Positions 1 through 8,832 of a stretch of 64,000 nucleotides of DNA are shown one piece after another. Origin of the DNA: Streptococcus suis (lineage in GTDB: Bacteria > Bacillota > Bacilli > Lactobacillales > Streptococcaceae). The notes below the pieces were generated by a model. The model ran no database searches. It worked only from the letters and a program-made list of their open reading frames with translations, and was not told the DNA's origin. Location of the stretch: the NCBI RefSeq assembly GCF_002960625.1, contig NZ_POJH01000029.1, positions 1 through 64,000 of the forward strand, read 5' to 3'. Position 1 is the stretch's first letter, and each line of letters begins with the position of its first letter. A program made the position numbers and the translations under genes.

Positions 1-434
1 ACTGTAGCTGATTTCACTACTGCGTTTACAAGGGTGCCATCTTCTAGCACATAGTTCACGATGTAGTTAATGGTTGCTGAACGTTCAACTGTCGCAGCTA
101 CTTCTGTAGTTGTTGCTGTTGCTTCAGTTGTTGTCGCTGTTGCTGCTTCTGTCGCTGTCGTTTCAGTAGCGGTTGCAGCTACTGTCGCTGACGTTTCAGT
201 AGTAGTTGACGGTGCTACTTCTGCACTTGCTTCTGTTGAAGATGCAACTGTAGATGTCGCTGTTGTCGTTTCAGATGATGCAAGAGTTGTTTCTGCTTTA
301 GCGGCTTGCGCACCAGCACCCAAGGCTAGCGACATACCAAGCAAAACGCTGGCTGCACCAAAATGATATTTACGGATTGAAAAGTGTTGCTTCATTCCGT
401 ACCAATCAAATGATTTTTTCTTAGCTTTACGCAT
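1..434 (-). CDS. N-terminal part of a YSIRK-type cell-surface protein (continues beyond the left edge)
   Basis: Reading leftward from the ATG at 434 gives about 144 residues with no stop before the window edge. The start MRKAKKKSFDWYGMKQHFSIRKYHFGA-like region holds a (Y/F)SIRK-G/S export motif, then a hydrophobic stretch (ASVLLGMSLALGAGA) and a probable AxA cleavage site near residue 46. After it comes a low-complexity Ser/Thr/Ala/Glu segment of about 65 residues, typical of the stalk or linker of streptococcal wall proteins, then a short ordered-looking segment (INYIVNYVLEDGTLV). A strong AAAGGGGGG ribosome site precedes the ATG. The YSIRK signal directs secretion at the septum in streptococci. 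The functional domain and any LPXTG lie outside the window, so the role is unknown. Confidence -1.
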   Translation of the reverse strand, partial: MRKAKKKSFDWYGMKQHFSIRKYHFGAASVLLGMSLALGAGAQAAKAETTLASSETTTATSTVASSTEASAEVAPSTTTETSATVAATATETTATEAATATTTEATATTTEVAATVERSATINYIVNYVLEDGTLVNAVVKSAT

Positions 435-529
435 TGAAAAAAATCCCCCCTTTTTGTTAATGTATTAATTACATGAATTTTCCGTTTCTTCTGAAAGAAA
501 AAAATGAAATCTTCAGTAATAACTACTGT

Positions 530-558
530 ATTCTACAATATTGTCTAACTATAATCAA
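530..558 (-). promoter_or_regulatory. Candidate promoter for the YSIRK surface-protein gene
   Basis: Read on the minus strand, TTGATT (553-558) and TAGAAT (530-535) are separated by 17 bases and lie about 100 bases upstream of the ATG. The match to the sigma-A consensus is moderate. The leader between promoter and gene shows no riboswitch that I recognise. Confidence -1.
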
Positions 559-610
559 GTAAAATGTATCAAACTAACATATTTTTTTATATTTTTCTGC
601 ACATCTCCAA

Positions 611-857
611 ATGTTAGGGGTTTCAAATTATTTGACTGATCAAGAAAGTCTGCTAACACAGGCTTTTCAAGAGAGACAAACTGGGGAGAAAAATCTCAAA
701 CGATTGGATAAGCCTTTGACAAAAGTCCCAAAAATTGACCTACTTGTTTTGATGGATTGGTGATGGGCTGAGGTTTCTAAGGAGCTAGCGCGAAGATGGT
801 TTTAGGAACCAGGTGCTACGGCTGCCTATGACCTCTCACAGTTTCATCTATCACAAT
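611..857 (+). pseudogene. Possible decayed small coding sequence, unidentified
   Basis: An open stretch from ATG 611 to TGA 763 encodes 50 residues. The same frame continues after two stop codons with protein-like sequence (WAEVSKELARRW, then AAYDLSQFHLS) to about 857. There is no ribosome site before the ATG. The minus strand of the same stretch also has open, protein-like segments (FLDQSNNLKPLTFGD), so the coding strand is not certain. I recognise no family. Apart from this, the 435-937 gap holds only the surface-protein promoter and the terminator of the Rpn array. Confidence -1.
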
Positions 858-862
858 AGAAG

Positions 863-894
863 AAAAAACAGAACCCTGCCGTCGTAGAGTTCTG
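863..894 (-). terminator. Intrinsic terminator after the Rpn array
   Basis: On the minus strand a 9-bp stem (CAGAACTCT with AGGGTTCTG, one G-T pair, 8-base loop) at 869-894 is followed by six T residues (863-868). It lies 45 bases after the last small ORF of the array and would end its transcript. Confidence -1.
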
Positions 895-937
895 CTCTGT
901 CTATTTCGTGTCTATTTATCGAAAGCCATTCTAACAG

Positions 938-1207
938 TTAGTTACCATATTTAGGGCTTTTTTCTGTGACAATATCTTTCCGCAACATCCTCACTTGCTC
1001 AATAGGGATTTTCAGAACTAGGGAAATATCCTCATCAGACATGCCAACTTGAAAAAGAGAAGTCAGAACTTCTTGCGTTTTTTGCTCTGCACCTTTCTCA
1101 AAACCATCTTCAACACCCTCCTCATAGCCTTCTTCAAAGCGTTCCTGCATAGTTTCGTAGTAACTAGCGGCGTGGTGCAGGTGGAGTATTTCAAGATTAG
1201 TTGCCAT
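938..1207 (-). CDS. Stand-alone copy of the Rpn nuclease C-terminal tail (copy 3, tail type A)
   Basis: The 89-residue product starts MATNLEILHLHHAASYYETM and lacks any nuclease domain. From AASYYETMQER onward it matches the last ~85 residues of the full-length Rpn-like protein upstream, including the type A tail (TQEVLTSLFQVGMSDEDISL). The Glu/Gly-rich linker (EEGYEEGVEDGFEKG) is longer than in the nuclease. Its ATG lies inside the end of the preceding ORF with an 11-nt overlap, so translation is probably coupled. In E. coli Rpn proteins a separately made C-terminal fragment acts as inhibitor of the nuclease. By analogy this may be an antitoxin-like subunit, but that is inference. Confidence -1.
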   Translation of the reverse strand: MATNLEILHLHHAASYYETMQERFEEGYEEGVEDGFEKGAEQKTQEVLTSLFQVGMSDEDISLVLKIPIEQVRMLRKDIVTEKSPKYGN

Positions 1208-1442
1208 GTTCAGGACCTTTTTCTATTTGAAATTGATTGCGGTAGGCTGCTACCTGTTCAAGGGTAAACTCCGTTGCAATAGCAATCATGTCATCAGACA
1301 TATTTGCTTTTAACATCCGTTTGATAGTGCCTAGTTTTTCGGTATCTATACCTTTCTCTATTCCTTTCTCAAAACGTTCCTGCATAGTTTCGTAATAACT
1401 AGCGGCGCGGTGCATATGGAGTATTTCAAGATTAGTTGCCAT
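1197..1442 (-). CDS. Stand-alone copy of the Rpn nuclease C-terminal tail (copy 2, tail type B)
   Basis: The 81-residue product starts MATNLEILHMHRAASYYETM. It has a short linker (EKGIEKG) followed by a tail (TEKLGTIKRMLKANMSDDMI) that differs from the tail of the full-length nuclease but is almost identical to that of the next copy upstream. It overlaps both neighbours by 11 nt in the same way. AAAAGGTCC before the ATG could serve as a weak ribosome site, consistent with coupled translation. The MSDD-x-I element and the following EQV helix are shared by both tail types, suggesting one fold with two sequence variants, perhaps a small helical binding module. Confidence -1.
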   Translation of the reverse strand: MATNLEILHMHRAASYYETMQERFEKGIEKGIDTEKLGTIKRMLKANMSDDMIAIATEFTLEQVAAYRNQFQIEKGPEHGN

Positions 1443-1701
1443 GTTCAGGACCTTTTTCTAATTGGAATTGATTGCGGTAATTTGCTACCTGCTCAAGGGT
1501 AAACTCCGTTGCAATAGCAATCATGTCATCAGACATATTTGCTTTTAACATCCGTTTGATAGTGCCTAGTTTTTCGGTATCTATACCTTTCTCAAAACCA
1601 TCTTCAACACCCTCCTCATAGCCTTCTTCAAAGCGTTCCTGCATAGTTTCGTAAAAACTAGCGGCGCGGTGCAGGTGGAGTATTTCAAGATTAGTTGCCA
1701 T
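1432..1701 (-). CDS. Stand-alone copy of the Rpn nuclease C-terminal tail (copy 1, tail type B)
   Basis: The 89-residue product starts MATNLEILHLHRAASFYETM, with the long linker (EEGYEEGVEDGFEKG) and the type B tail ending EKGPEHGN. I chose ATG 1701 because an AGAAGG motif lies 8 bases upstream. An ATG six bases earlier (1707) sits too close to that motif. It begins within the last codons of the nuclease gene (11-nt overlap). Its tail is nearly identical to copy 2, so those two copies probably arose by recent duplication, while its linker matches copy 3. Confidence -1.
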   Translation of the reverse strand: MATNLEILHLHRAASFYETMQERFEEGYEEGVEDGFEKGIDTEKLGTIKRMLKANMSDDMIAIATEFTLEQVANYRNQFQLEKGPEHGN

Positions 1702-2611
1702 GTTCATGACCTTCTTCTGTGACAGTATCCTTCCGCAACACCCTCACTTGCTCAATAGGGATTTTCAGAACCAGAGAAATATTCTCATCAGACATACCAA
1801 CTTGAAAAAGAGAAATCAAAACTTCTTGCGTTTTTTGCTCTGCACCTTTCTCTATGCCTTTCTCTATTCCTTCCTCATAACGTTCCTGCATAGTTTCGTA
1901 ATAACTAGCGGCATTTCGGTTCCATGTATCAATCATTGTTCTTTCCTCCTGTGTCCAATTATTCACATCCAAAAGATACTCTGCCTTTTGGATTGCACTG
2001 GTTTGTTTGAAGCTAAATTCTTTGTTAGAGAAGAATTCCATCCAAAGCTGTTGTTTCCTATCCATTTCTCCTAATTTTAGTTTCTTCAGTTCTACAATAA
2101 CCATCTCGAAGGGCTTTCTCGCTTGTTCTTGTTTACCAAATGGAAACTGCAAGACCTGACCTGTTTCTGAATCCGTAATAATAAATGAATGGACTGGTCT
2201 TTCATCTTTAAAGTAGTCGGTTGCAACTACGGCGATACCATAGACAGGTTGGATTTTATCGTACATCTTATGGGTTTTGGCAACTTTTTGTCGAACATTG
2301 GGCAGGTTTGCGACCAGGTGTTGGCAAATATAGGTCCACAATCGTTTCAAAAAGCCTCTTTGGTGGGCGACTTGGATTTCAATCACTACTTGAGTATCAT
2401 CTTCCAAGGAAGCAAGCACATCAACGGTCGTAGTGAAGTAGCCATCTTGCTCTTTCTTCAAATCAGCTAGGGTTCCATTCATAATTTTGACCTCTTTTGG
2501 TCTGAAACCTAAAAATGCCTCAATGAAATCTGTGGTTACCTCTGGATCGCTAAACACTTTTTTAGCTGCAATGTCCATCATTGGGTTGATAGGATGTCTT
2601 TTTTTGCTCAT
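1691..2611 (-). CDS. Rpn-family recombination-promoting nuclease / PD-(D/E)XK transposase-like protein
   Basis: This 306-residue protein belongs to the Rpn (PD-(D/E)XK transposase) family. The N-terminal part carries the family pattern NPMMDIAAKKVFSDPE and the catalytic elements VDVLASLEDD and IEIQVAHQ (Asp, then Glu-x-Gln). The C-terminal ~85 residues hold a Glu/Lys/Gly-rich linker and a helical tail (type A). Rpn proteins are DNA endonucleases linked to recombination and, in E. coli, to phage defence. The start MSKKRHP at 2611 has GGAG 6 bases upstream; an earlier ATG at 2623 has none. It is followed by three small ORFs repeating only its C-terminal tail, so it likely heads a four-gene unit. 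A TGC-TATAAT extended -10 lies at 2689-2697. Confidence -1.
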   Translation of the reverse strand: MSKKRHPINPMMDIAAKKVFSDPEVTTDFIEAFLGFRPKEVKIMNGTLADLKKEQDGYFTTTVDVLASLEDDTQVVIEIQVAHQRGFLKRLWTYICQHLVANLPNVRQKVAKTHKMYDKIQPVYGIAVVATDYFKDERPVHSFIITDSETGQVLQFPFGKQEQARKPFEMVIVELKKLKLGEMDRKQQLWMEFFSNKEFSFKQTSAIQKAEYLLDVNNWTQEERTMIDTWNRNAASYYETMQERYEEGIEKGIEKGAEQKTQEVLISLFQVGMSDENISLVLKIPIEQVRVLRKDTVTEEGHEHGN

Positions 2612-2688
2612 ATTTTTCTCCATATTCTATTGATTGAGATATAACCTCGTATTATATATTCGAAAAACAGAGCATTTCCCCTAATTAT

Positions 2689-2697
2689 ATTATAGCA
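2689..2697 (-). promoter_or_regulatory. Extended -10 promoter for the Rpn array
   Basis: On the minus strand TGCTATAAT is an extended -10 element about 80 bases upstream of the nuclease start. No convincing -35 is seen (TTTAAA at the right distance), which is acceptable for extended -10 promoters. Confidence -1.
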
Positions 2698-2726
2698 CAT
2701 TCACTACCATTTTTAAAATTCAATAC

Positions 2727-2760
2727 CAAAAACCTGCTAGTTATTTGAAAACTAACAGGT
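2727..2760 (-). terminator. Intrinsic terminator after the 54-residue ORF
   Basis: On the minus strand an 11-bp stem (ACCTGTTAGTT with AACTAGCAGGT) with a 7-base loop is followed by TTTTTGG. It lies just downstream of the small gene's stop codon. Confidence -1.
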
Positions 2761-2765
2761 CAAGT

Positions 2766-2930
2766 TTACTCATTTTCTTTCTCTCTTGCTAAACGCTCCC
2801 TCTCCAAACGCAATTTCCGATTGGGATTGAGTGTATTGAAGAGTTCTTCTAACTTCTCAGCATTCCAAACATCTGCTGCAGAAACAAAATTTCCATCCTT
2901 ATCCTTGAAGGATATCGGTTTATCACCCAT
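2766..2930 (-). CDS. Small conserved-looking hypothetical protein (54 aa) downstream of obg
   Basis: The ORF could run longer, but ATG 2930 has an ideal GGAGG ribosome site 5 bases upstream, giving MGDKPISFKDKDGNFVSAAD and a charged helical C-terminus (RLERERLAREKENE). The protein is soluble, with no signal or membrane segment. It is followed by a clear terminator, which supports it as a real gene. Small proteins of this kind occur after obg in streptococci; I know no function. A hairpin-rich 190-base stretch separates it from obg. Confidence -1.
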   Translation of the reverse strand: MGDKPISFKDKDGNFVSAADVWNAEKLEELFNTLNPNRKLRLERERLAREKENE

Positions 2931-3026
2931 ACAAACCTCCAATTTCTTTGATAATTGTTTACTGGTCCTAGTTCGAGAAGACAGATAAAACAGTTCCCAA
3001 AAACTGGACAGGTGCGACATGGAGTA

Positions 3027-3123
3027 CAGGCAGTCGATATTACTGCCTGAACGGAATTAGTAAGGTTGGGGCCTCGCTTTCGAGTTTTCAGGCTCGGGCT
3101 GAAAAAGTCCACTGGACTTTTTC
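3027..3123 (-). repeat. Hairpin-rich intergenic stretch including the obg terminator
   Basis: Two perfect inverted repeats are visible: CAGGCAG/CTGCCTG (3027-3049) and an 11-bp repeat GAAAAAGTCCA/TGGACTTTTTC (3101-3123) directly after the obg stop codon. The second, ending in a T-run on the minus strand, probably terminates obg transcription. The remaining GC-richer sequence between them shows partial palindromes and looks like a structured intergenic element rather than coding DNA. Confidence -1.
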
Positions 3124-3124
3124 A

Positions 3125-4438
3125 CTAATCAACAAACTCAAATTCGAACTTGCCGATGCGGACGGTGTCGCCGTCTTTGGCTCCACGCGCACGGAGGGCT
3201 TCGTCAACACCCATGCCACGCAACTGGCGGGCGAATTTCATGACAGATTCATCACGGTCAAAGTTGGTCATAGTGAAGAGTTTTTCGAGCTTGTCACCAG
3301 ACAGAACCCAGCTAGCATCATCTGCACGGCTGATGTCAAATTCTGGCTCATCTGGGTTAAAGCCATAGTAAGCTTCTTCCTCTTGGAAATCTGATTCATC
3401 ATAAAGCAAGAATTCTGGCGTTTTCTCTAGCAATTCTGCTGTTGCCTCCAAGAGATTTTCCAAACCTTGGTGGGCAATCCCTGAAATTGGGAAAATCTGT
3501 GGCAGTTCGTCAAATTCATCATAGTTAGCTGCCAATTTTTTCTTAAATTCTTTCAGATTGTCAGCTGCTTCCGGCATGTCCATCTTATTGGCAACAATAA
3601 TCTGCGGGCGTTCCATGAGACGAAGATTGTAGGTTTCCAACTCATTGTTGATAGCTACATAGTCCTCATAAGGATCACGACCCTCACTTGCTGACATATC
3701 TAAGACATGCAAGATAACACGTGTTCGCTCAATGTGGCGAAGGAATTGGGTACCTAGACCGACACCTTGACTAGCCCCTTCAATCAAACCTGGTAAGTCG
3801 GCCACTGCAAATGATTCACCAGATTTAGTCCGAACCATGCCCAAGTTTGGCACAATGGTGGTGAAATGGTAGGCACCAATTTTGGGCTTGGCAGCTGTAA
3901 TGACACTGAGCAGGGTTGATTTACCAACAGATGGAAAACCAACAAGACCAACGTCAGCAAGAACCTTCAATTCCAACTCCAAATGACGTTCCTCACCTGG
4001 TTCTCCATTTTCAGAAATCTCTGGAGCAGGATTTTTTGGTGTCGCGAAGCGGATATTTCCACGACCACCTCGACCACCGTGGGCAATGATAAATTCTTGG
4101 CCATGCTCTACCAAGTCCGTAATGACTTTTCCTGTTTCTGCATCGCGGACAGTTGTCCCCTGTGGTACACGAACAATTAAGTCCTCCGCACCACGACCAT
4201 GCATGCCCTTGGTCATCCCTTTTTCACCATCGTCAGCCTTAAAACGACGATTGTAGCGGAAATCCATAAGGGTACGCAAGCCTTCATCCACGACAAAGAC
4301 CACATTACCACCGCGACCACCGTCACCGCCCCAAGGACCACCGTTTGGGACATACTTCTCACGGCGAAAGGCCACCATGCCATCGCCACCCTTACCAGCC
4401 TTGACTTTAATCTTGGCCGTATCTAAAAACATACTCAT
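3125..4438 (-). CDS. obg: GTPase Obg (CgtA)
   Basis: A 437-residue essential ribosome-associated GTPase acting in 50S assembly and stress control. It shows the glycine-rich Obg fold at the N-terminus ([20 protein letters not shown], about residues 10-30 and many GGRGG turns), the G1 loop GFPSVGKST (near 166-174), the switch/G3 element [13 protein letters not shown]4 NKMD, and the C-terminal OCT domain (residues ~345-437). Length and start [15 protein letters not shown] are normal for the family. It follows the tiny DUF4044-type gene on the same strand and ends at a strong hairpin. Confidence -1.
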   Translation of the reverse strand: MSMFLDTAKIKVKAGKGGDGMVAFRREKYVPNGGPWGGDGGRGGNVVFVVDEGLRTLMDFRYNRRFKADDGEKGMTKGMHGRGAEDLIVRVPQGTTVRDAETGKVITDLVEHGQEFIIAHGGRGGRGNIRFATPKNPAPEISENGEPGEERHLELELKVLADVGLVGFPSVGKSTLLSVITAAKPKIGAYHFTTIVPNLGMVRTKSGESFAVADLPGLIEGASQGVGLGTQFLRHIERTRVILHVLDMSASEGRDPYEDYVAINNELETYNLRLMERPQIIVANKMDMPEAADNLKEFKKKLAANYDEFDELPQIFPISGIAHQGLENLLEATAELLEKTPEFLLYDESDFQEEEAYYGFNPDEPEFDISRADDASWVLSGDKLEKLFTMTNFDRDESVMKFARQLRGMGVDEALRARGAKDGDTVRIGKFEFEFVD

Positions 4439-4457
4439 AATTTACCTATTCTTTCCT

Positions 4458-4482
4458 AGAAAAAAACGCTTAGAAGCGTTTA
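4458..4482 (-). terminator. Intrinsic terminator after the DUF4044-type gene
   Basis: Minus-strand AACGCTT-CTA-AGCGTT hairpin overlapping the stop codon, followed by a T-run (TTTTTTCTAG). It separates the small membrane protein gene from obg. Confidence -1.
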
Positions 4483-4608
4483 GTTCATCAATACGTTGAT
4501 AGCTGGCAAAATCAAACCAGCTAAGGTTACTAGCACCATCACGATAACGATGATAATCGTCACTTTCTCAAAAAATGTTTTCTTATGTTTTACTTCACCA
4601 AACGCCAT
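4480..4608 (-). CDS. DUF4044-family small membrane protein (42 aa)
   Basis: The reverse strand encodes a 42-residue protein: a basic N-terminus (MAFGEVKHKKTFFEK), then one hydrophobic helix (VTIIIVIVMVLVTLAGLIL) and a short tail (PAINVLMN). Tiny proteins of this pattern are annotated as DUF4044 in streptococci and related cocci and are commonly found next to obg, which fits here. An AAGGAGAAAG ribosome site precedes ATG 4608. One transmembrane segment with the N-terminus inside is likely. The function is unknown. Confidence -1.
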   Translation of the reverse strand: MAFGEVKHKKTFFEKVTIIIVIVMVLVTLAGLILPAINVLMN

Positions 4609-4670
4609 AGCTTTCTCCTTATTTTGCAATATCGTTTTATTTTATCATTTTACTAGCAATTTTTCAAATT

Positions 4671-6449
4671 TCATCCTTTGGAACTCAAACTTTCCTTCAC
4701 CTTCTCCGCCACCTTATACGGCACACCAGCTTCTGCGATTTCCTGCAAACTTGCTGACTGGATATTGCCAATAGACTTGAAATGTTTCATCAGAGCCTGC
4801 TTGCGTTTTGGTCCTAGACCTTCTATGCCGTCCAATCTGGATGAGAAGGAATTTTTTGACCGAACCTGACGGTGAAACTCAATGGCAAAGCGGTGCACTT
4901 CATCTTGAATCCGATGCAGGAGGAAAAATTCCTGAGAATTACGGGGCAACTCAACTACTTCCAGCGGATTACCAAAAAGCAACTCGTGGGTCTGGTGCTT
5001 GTCATTCTTCTGCAAACCTGCAATGGGAATGGACATACCTAACTCCTGCTCGATGACCTGCTTGGCGACATTAACTTGCCCCTGACCACCGTCAATGATA
5101 ATCAAATCAGGCGGTGTCAAACCGTCACGAAGCATCCGACTGTACCGCCGCTGCAACACTTCTCGCATGGAAGCATAGTCATCTGGTCCTTCCACCGTCT
5201 TAATCTTGTACTTGCGGTATTCCTTTTTATTAGGCACCCCATTTTCAAAGACCACCATAGCCGACACAGGACTGGTCCCCATGATGTTGGAGTTGTCGAA
5301 AGCCTCAATCCGCACAGGAGTCGGAATCCCCAAAAGCTGACCGATATTCTCCACAGCACCGTAGGTCTTCTCCAGATTTTTCTCCAAGAGATTAAACTTC
5401 TGCTCCAGACTGACACGGGCATTCTTGGTTGCCAGATTGATGAGTTGCTTCTTCTCGCCACGCTGAGGCTTGATGACCTTGGTATCCACCAGAGCTTCTA
5501 CGGCTTCTTGGTCAATATCCTGCGGTATCAAGACCTCAGACGGTATCAAATGTTGCTGGTCCCTGTAAAACTGACCAATATAGGTCAAAAAGTCTTCGTC
5601 CGCATCATTATAATATGGAAAAAGATTGACATTCCGCTCAATCAGTTTCCCCTGACGAACAAAGAATACCTGCACGCACATCCAGCCCTTGTCCACATAG
5701 TAGCCAAAGACATCCCGATTCTGCAAGTCATGGGCCATCACACGTTGCTTGGTCCGCAGGGTTGAAATGGATTGCAGGACATCTCGGTATTCCGCAGCCT
5801 TTTCAAATTCCAGATTAGCAGCTGCCGTTTTCATCTTGTCCTGAACTTCCTTGACAATCTTATCATCATGCCCCGTCAAGAACTGGGCAACCTCCTTACT
5901 CATCTTGTTATAGTCAGACAGGCTGGGCAGGTTTTCCCCATGGGCCAGACATTGCCCCAAATGATAATAAAGACAATACTTGTTCTCAGGCAATTTACAC
6001 TTGCGGAAAGGATAGAGGCGTTCCAATAGTTTGAGGGTCTGGTTGGCCGCACCCACATCTGGATAGGGACCAAAATACTGACCACCGTCCTTTTTTATCT
6101 GCCGTGTAATGATCAGCCGTGGGTGACGTTCCTTGGTAATTTTAATAAAAGGATAAGACTTGTCATCCTTGAGCATGATGTTATAGCGAGGCTTGTTTTC
6201 CTGAATCAGATTGATTTCCAGCAAGAGCGCCTCGATATTGGAATCCGTCACGATAAATTCAAAGTCGGCAATTTCAGATACCAAGGCCTCTGTCTTGGTA
6301 TCATGGGCACCACGAAAATAAGACCGGACCCGATTGCGCAGGTTTTTGGCCTTACCCACATAGATAATCTTTCCGTACTTGTTTTTATGGAGGTAGCAAC
6401 CCGGACTATCCGGCAGCAACTCCAATTTGTGCTTGATTAAATCGTTCAT
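4671..6449 (-). CDS. uvrC: Excinuclease ABC subunit C
   Basis: This 592-residue protein makes both incisions around a lesion in nucleotide excision repair with UvrA/UvrB. The GIY-YIG nuclease domain is at the N-terminus ([20 protein letters not shown], residues ~15-35). A UVR motif for UvrB binding follows near residue 205 ([18 protein letters not shown]). The RNase H-like second nuclease domain is in the C-terminal half ([21 protein letters not shown], and [10 protein letters not shown]). A helix-hairpin-helix pair ends the protein ([19 protein letters not shown]). Length is normal. The gene appears to stand alone between obg/DUF4044 and the divergent glutamine transporter. Confidence -1.
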   Translation of the reverse strand: MNDLIKHKLELLPDSPGCYLHKNKYGKIIYVGKAKNLRNRVRSYFRGAHDTKTEALVSEIADFEFIVTDSNIEALLLEINLIQENKPRYNIMLKDDKSYPFIKITKERHPRLIITRQIKKDGGQYFGPYPDVGAANQTLKLLERLYPFRKCKLPENKYCLYYHLGQCLAHGENLPSLSDYNKMSKEVAQFLTGHDDKIVKEVQDKMKTAAANLEFEKAAEYRDVLQSISTLRTKQRVMAHDLQNRDVFGYYVDKGWMCVQVFFVRQGKLIERNVNLFPYYNDADEDFLTYIGQFYRDQQHLIPSEVLIPQDIDQEAVEALVDTKVIKPQRGEKKQLINLATKNARVSLEQKFNLLEKNLEKTYGAVENIGQLLGIPTPVRIEAFDNSNIMGTSPVSAMVVFENGVPNKKEYRKYKIKTVEGPDDYASMREVLQRRYSRMLRDGLTPPDLIIIDGGQGQVNVAKQVIEQELGMSIPIAGLQKNDKHQTHELLFGNPLEVVELPRNSQEFFLLHRIQDEVHRFAIEFHRQVRSKNSFSSRLDGIEGLGPKRKQALMKHFKSIGNIQSASLQEIAEAGVPYKVAEKVKESLSSKG

Positions 6450-6571
6450 AAGACTATTGTATCACAAGTTTATTCAATCAGATACTAGACATTTTCTCAA
6501 AAAACATTAAATTTTCACACAATTTAATAACCTTGGATGTCATGTTTTCTTACATGACTAATTGGTAGTTT

Positions 6572-6600
6572 TTGCAATATTTTTCAGATTGTGATATACT
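6572..6600 (+). promoter_or_regulatory. Promoter of the glutamine transporter operon
   Basis: TTGCAA (6572-6577), 17-base spacer and an extended -10 TGATATACT (6592-6600) sit about 30 bases upstream of the AAGGAG ribosome site of glnP. The transcript leader is therefore very short, leaving no room for a riboswitch. Confidence -1.
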
Positions 6601-6633
6601 AGGACAGTTATTTTATATAGAAGGAGTATGAAA

Positions 6634-8832
6634 ATGAAGAAAAAACTACTCATGTTATTGGCAAGCATACTGCCGATATTCTTTATTTTTACAGGTGTTA
6701 AGGCTGACGATACCATTGATATTGTCTTCGATAATGCCTACGCACCATTCGAGTTTAAAGACTCAGACCAAGTTTATAAAGGATTAGACGTTGATATTAT
6801 CAATGAAGTAGCGAAGCGTTCTGGCTGGACTATGAACCAGTCATTCCCAGGTTTTGATGCTGCTGTCAACGCAGTTCAAGCTGGATCTGCCGATGCCCTC
6901 ATGGCTGGTACAACCATTACAGAACCACGTAAGAAGGTCTTTACCTTCTCTGATCCTTACTTCGATACCAAAATCGTTATTGCTACAACCAAGTCAAACA
7001 CGATTGCTAAGTACGAAGACCTCAATGGCAAAACAGTTGGGGTAAAAAATGGTACAGCTGCTCAAGCCTTTCTTGAGGAAAACAAGGATAAGTACGGTTA
7101 CACCATTAAAACCTTTGATACAGGTGATTTGATGTATAACAGTCTCTCTGCTGGTGCAGTAGATGCTGTTATGGATGATGAAGCCGTTATCCAGTACGCT
7201 ATCCAAAAAGGGCAAGACCTTAGCATTGACATCGCTGGAGAAGCGATTGGTTCATTTGGTTTCTCTGTTAAAAAGGGCAGCCAATATGAGTACCTTGTAG
7301 AAGACTTCAACAAGGCCCTTGCTGCAATGAAGGAAGACGGTACTTACCAACAAATCATGAACAAGTGGTTGGGAGCAACAACAGCTTCTGCTGAAACCAC
7401 TGACTACTCTTCTCGTCTTAGCTTGACTGGTAGCGCCACTACAAAGGCAACACCGGTAAAATCAAGCTACACAATCGTTGCTGATTCATCATTTGCCCCA
7501 TTTGAATACCAGGATGAAACTGGTCAGTATGTCGGCATTGATATGGAATTGATTAAGGCTATTGCGGAACAACAAGGTTTCACTATTACCATTCAAAACC
7601 CTGGCTTTGATGCAGCCTTGAACGCTGTTCAGGCTGGACAAGCTGATGCAGTTATCGCTGGTATGTCTATCACGGACGCTCGTAAGGAAATCTTTGATTT
7701 CTCAGATGCTTACTATTCATCCAACATCCTTCTTGCTGTCAAGAACAGTAGTGACATTGCTTCGTACGAAGATTTGAAAGGTAAAACTGTTGGTGCTAAA
7801 AACGGTACTGCTTCTTACACTTTCTTGGAAAGCAACAAAGACAAGTACGGTTATACTCTAAAGGCTTTTGACGAAGCATCTGGTATGTATGACAGCTTGA
7901 ACTCAGGTTCTATTGATGCCCTCATGGATGACGAAGCTGTATTGCTTTACGCTATCCAACAAGGTCGTGACTTTGCAACTCCAGTCCCAGGTGAAAAATC
8001 TGGTGAGTACGGTTTCGCTGTTAAAAAAGGCACAAACCCTGAGTTGATTGAAATGTTCAACAATGGTATGGCTGCCCTTGTAGAATCTGGCAAATACGAC
8101 GAAATTCTTAATAAATATTTCAACGCAACAGAAGAAACAAGTGCAACTACTTCAACCGTAGACGAAACAACCATTGTTGGTCTTTTGAAAAACAACTATG
8201 GTCAGTTGCTTTCAGGTCTTGGTATCACAATCGGCCTCGCCCTTCTTTCATTTGCCATTGCTATTGTTATCGGTATTATCTTCGGTATGTTCGCGGTTAG
8301 TCCAATCAAAGCCCTCCGTGTAACTGCATCTGTTTTCGTTGATGTGGTTCGTGGTATTCCTTTGATGATTGTAGCTGCCTTCATCTTCTGGGGTATTCCT
8401 AACTTGATTGAATCTATCACAGGTCAACAGTCACCAATTAACGACTTCGTTGCTGGTACTATTGCCCTATCCCTCAACTCTGGTGCCTATATCGCTGAGA
8501 TTGTTCGTGGTGGTATTCAGGCTGTTCCTGCTGGTCAAATGGAAGCGTCTCGCAGTTTGGGTATTTCTTACGGAACAACCATGCGTAAGATTATCTTGCC
8601 ACAGGCTGGTAAAATCATGTTGCCAAACTTCATCAACCAATTCGTTATCACTTTGAAAGATACGACTATCATCTCTGCTATCGGTTTGGTGGAACTCTTC
8701 CAAGCAGGTAAAATCATCATCGCTCGTAACTACCAATCCTTCCGTATGTATGCAATCCTTGCCATTATCTACTTGGTGGTTATCACGCTCTTAACTCGCT
8801 TGGCTCGTAATCTTGAAAAAGGAGGCAAATAA
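6634..8832 (+). CDS. glnP: Glutamine/glutamate ABC transporter: two substrate-binding domains fused to the permease (GlnP type)
   Basis: A 732-residue fusion as in Lactococcus GlnP: signal sequence (residues 1-24), substrate-binding domain 1 (~25-255, [11 protein letters not shown]), linker, domain 2 (~275-490, [12 protein letters not shown]), then a permease with several membrane helices (~505-725) and the EAA loop ([20 protein letters not shown]). The two receptor domains are similar to each other, an internal duplication that gives two affinities on one transporter. AAGGAG lies 7 bases before ATG 6634 and only 1 base from the in-frame ATG 6628, so I chose 6634. The stop overlaps the start of glnQ (TAATG), indicating coupled translation. 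Confidence -1.
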   Translation: MKKKLLMLLASILPIFFIFTGVKADDTIDIVFDNAYAPFEFKDSDQVYKGLDVDIINEVAKRSGWTMNQSFPGFDAAVNAVQAGSADALMAGTTITEPRKKVFTFSDPYFDTKIVIATTKSNTIAKYEDLNGKTVGVKNGTAAQAFLEENKDKYGYTIKTFDTGDLMYNSLSAGAVDAVMDDEAVIQYAIQKGQDLSIDIAGEAIGSFGFSVKKGSQYEYLVEDFNKALAAMKEDGTYQQIMNKWLGATTASAETTDYSSRLSLTGSATTKATPVKSSYTIVADSSFAPFEYQDETGQYVGIDMELIKAIAEQQGFTITIQNPGFDAALNAVQAGQADAVIAGMSITDARKEIFDFSDAYYSSNILLAVKNSSDIASYEDLKGKTVGAKNGTASYTFLESNKDKYGYTLKAFDEASGMYDSLNSGSIDALMDDEAVLLYAIQQGRDFATPVPGEKSGEYGFAVKKGTNPELIEMFNNGMAALVESGKYDEILNKYFNATEETSATTSTVDETTIVGLLKNNYGQLLSGLGITIGLALLSFAIAIVIGIIFGMFAVSPIKALRVTASVFVDVVRGIPLMIVAAFIFWGIPNLIESITGQQSPINDFVAGTIALSLNSGAYIAEIVRGGIQAVPAGQMEASRSLGISYGTTMRKIILPQAGKIMLPNFINQFVITLKDTTIISAIGLVELFQAGKIIIARNYQSFRMYAILAIIYLVVITLLTRLARNLEKGGK

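Noticed and set aside
70-366. Open frame of 98 residues rich in Val/Ala on the plus strand
   Set aside because: It is the antisense of the Ser/Thr/Ala-rich stalk of the YSIRK surface protein. Its odd composition and lack of a ribosome site show it to be a shadow.
2849-3112. 87-residue minus-strand frame overlapping the 54-residue gene
   Set aside because: No ribosome site and atypical composition. It crosses the obg hairpin and lies in another frame of the better-supported small gene.
5076-5765. 229-residue plus-strand frame inside uvrC
   Set aside because: Long but exactly antisense to a clear uvrC, with no start signal and no recognisable domain.
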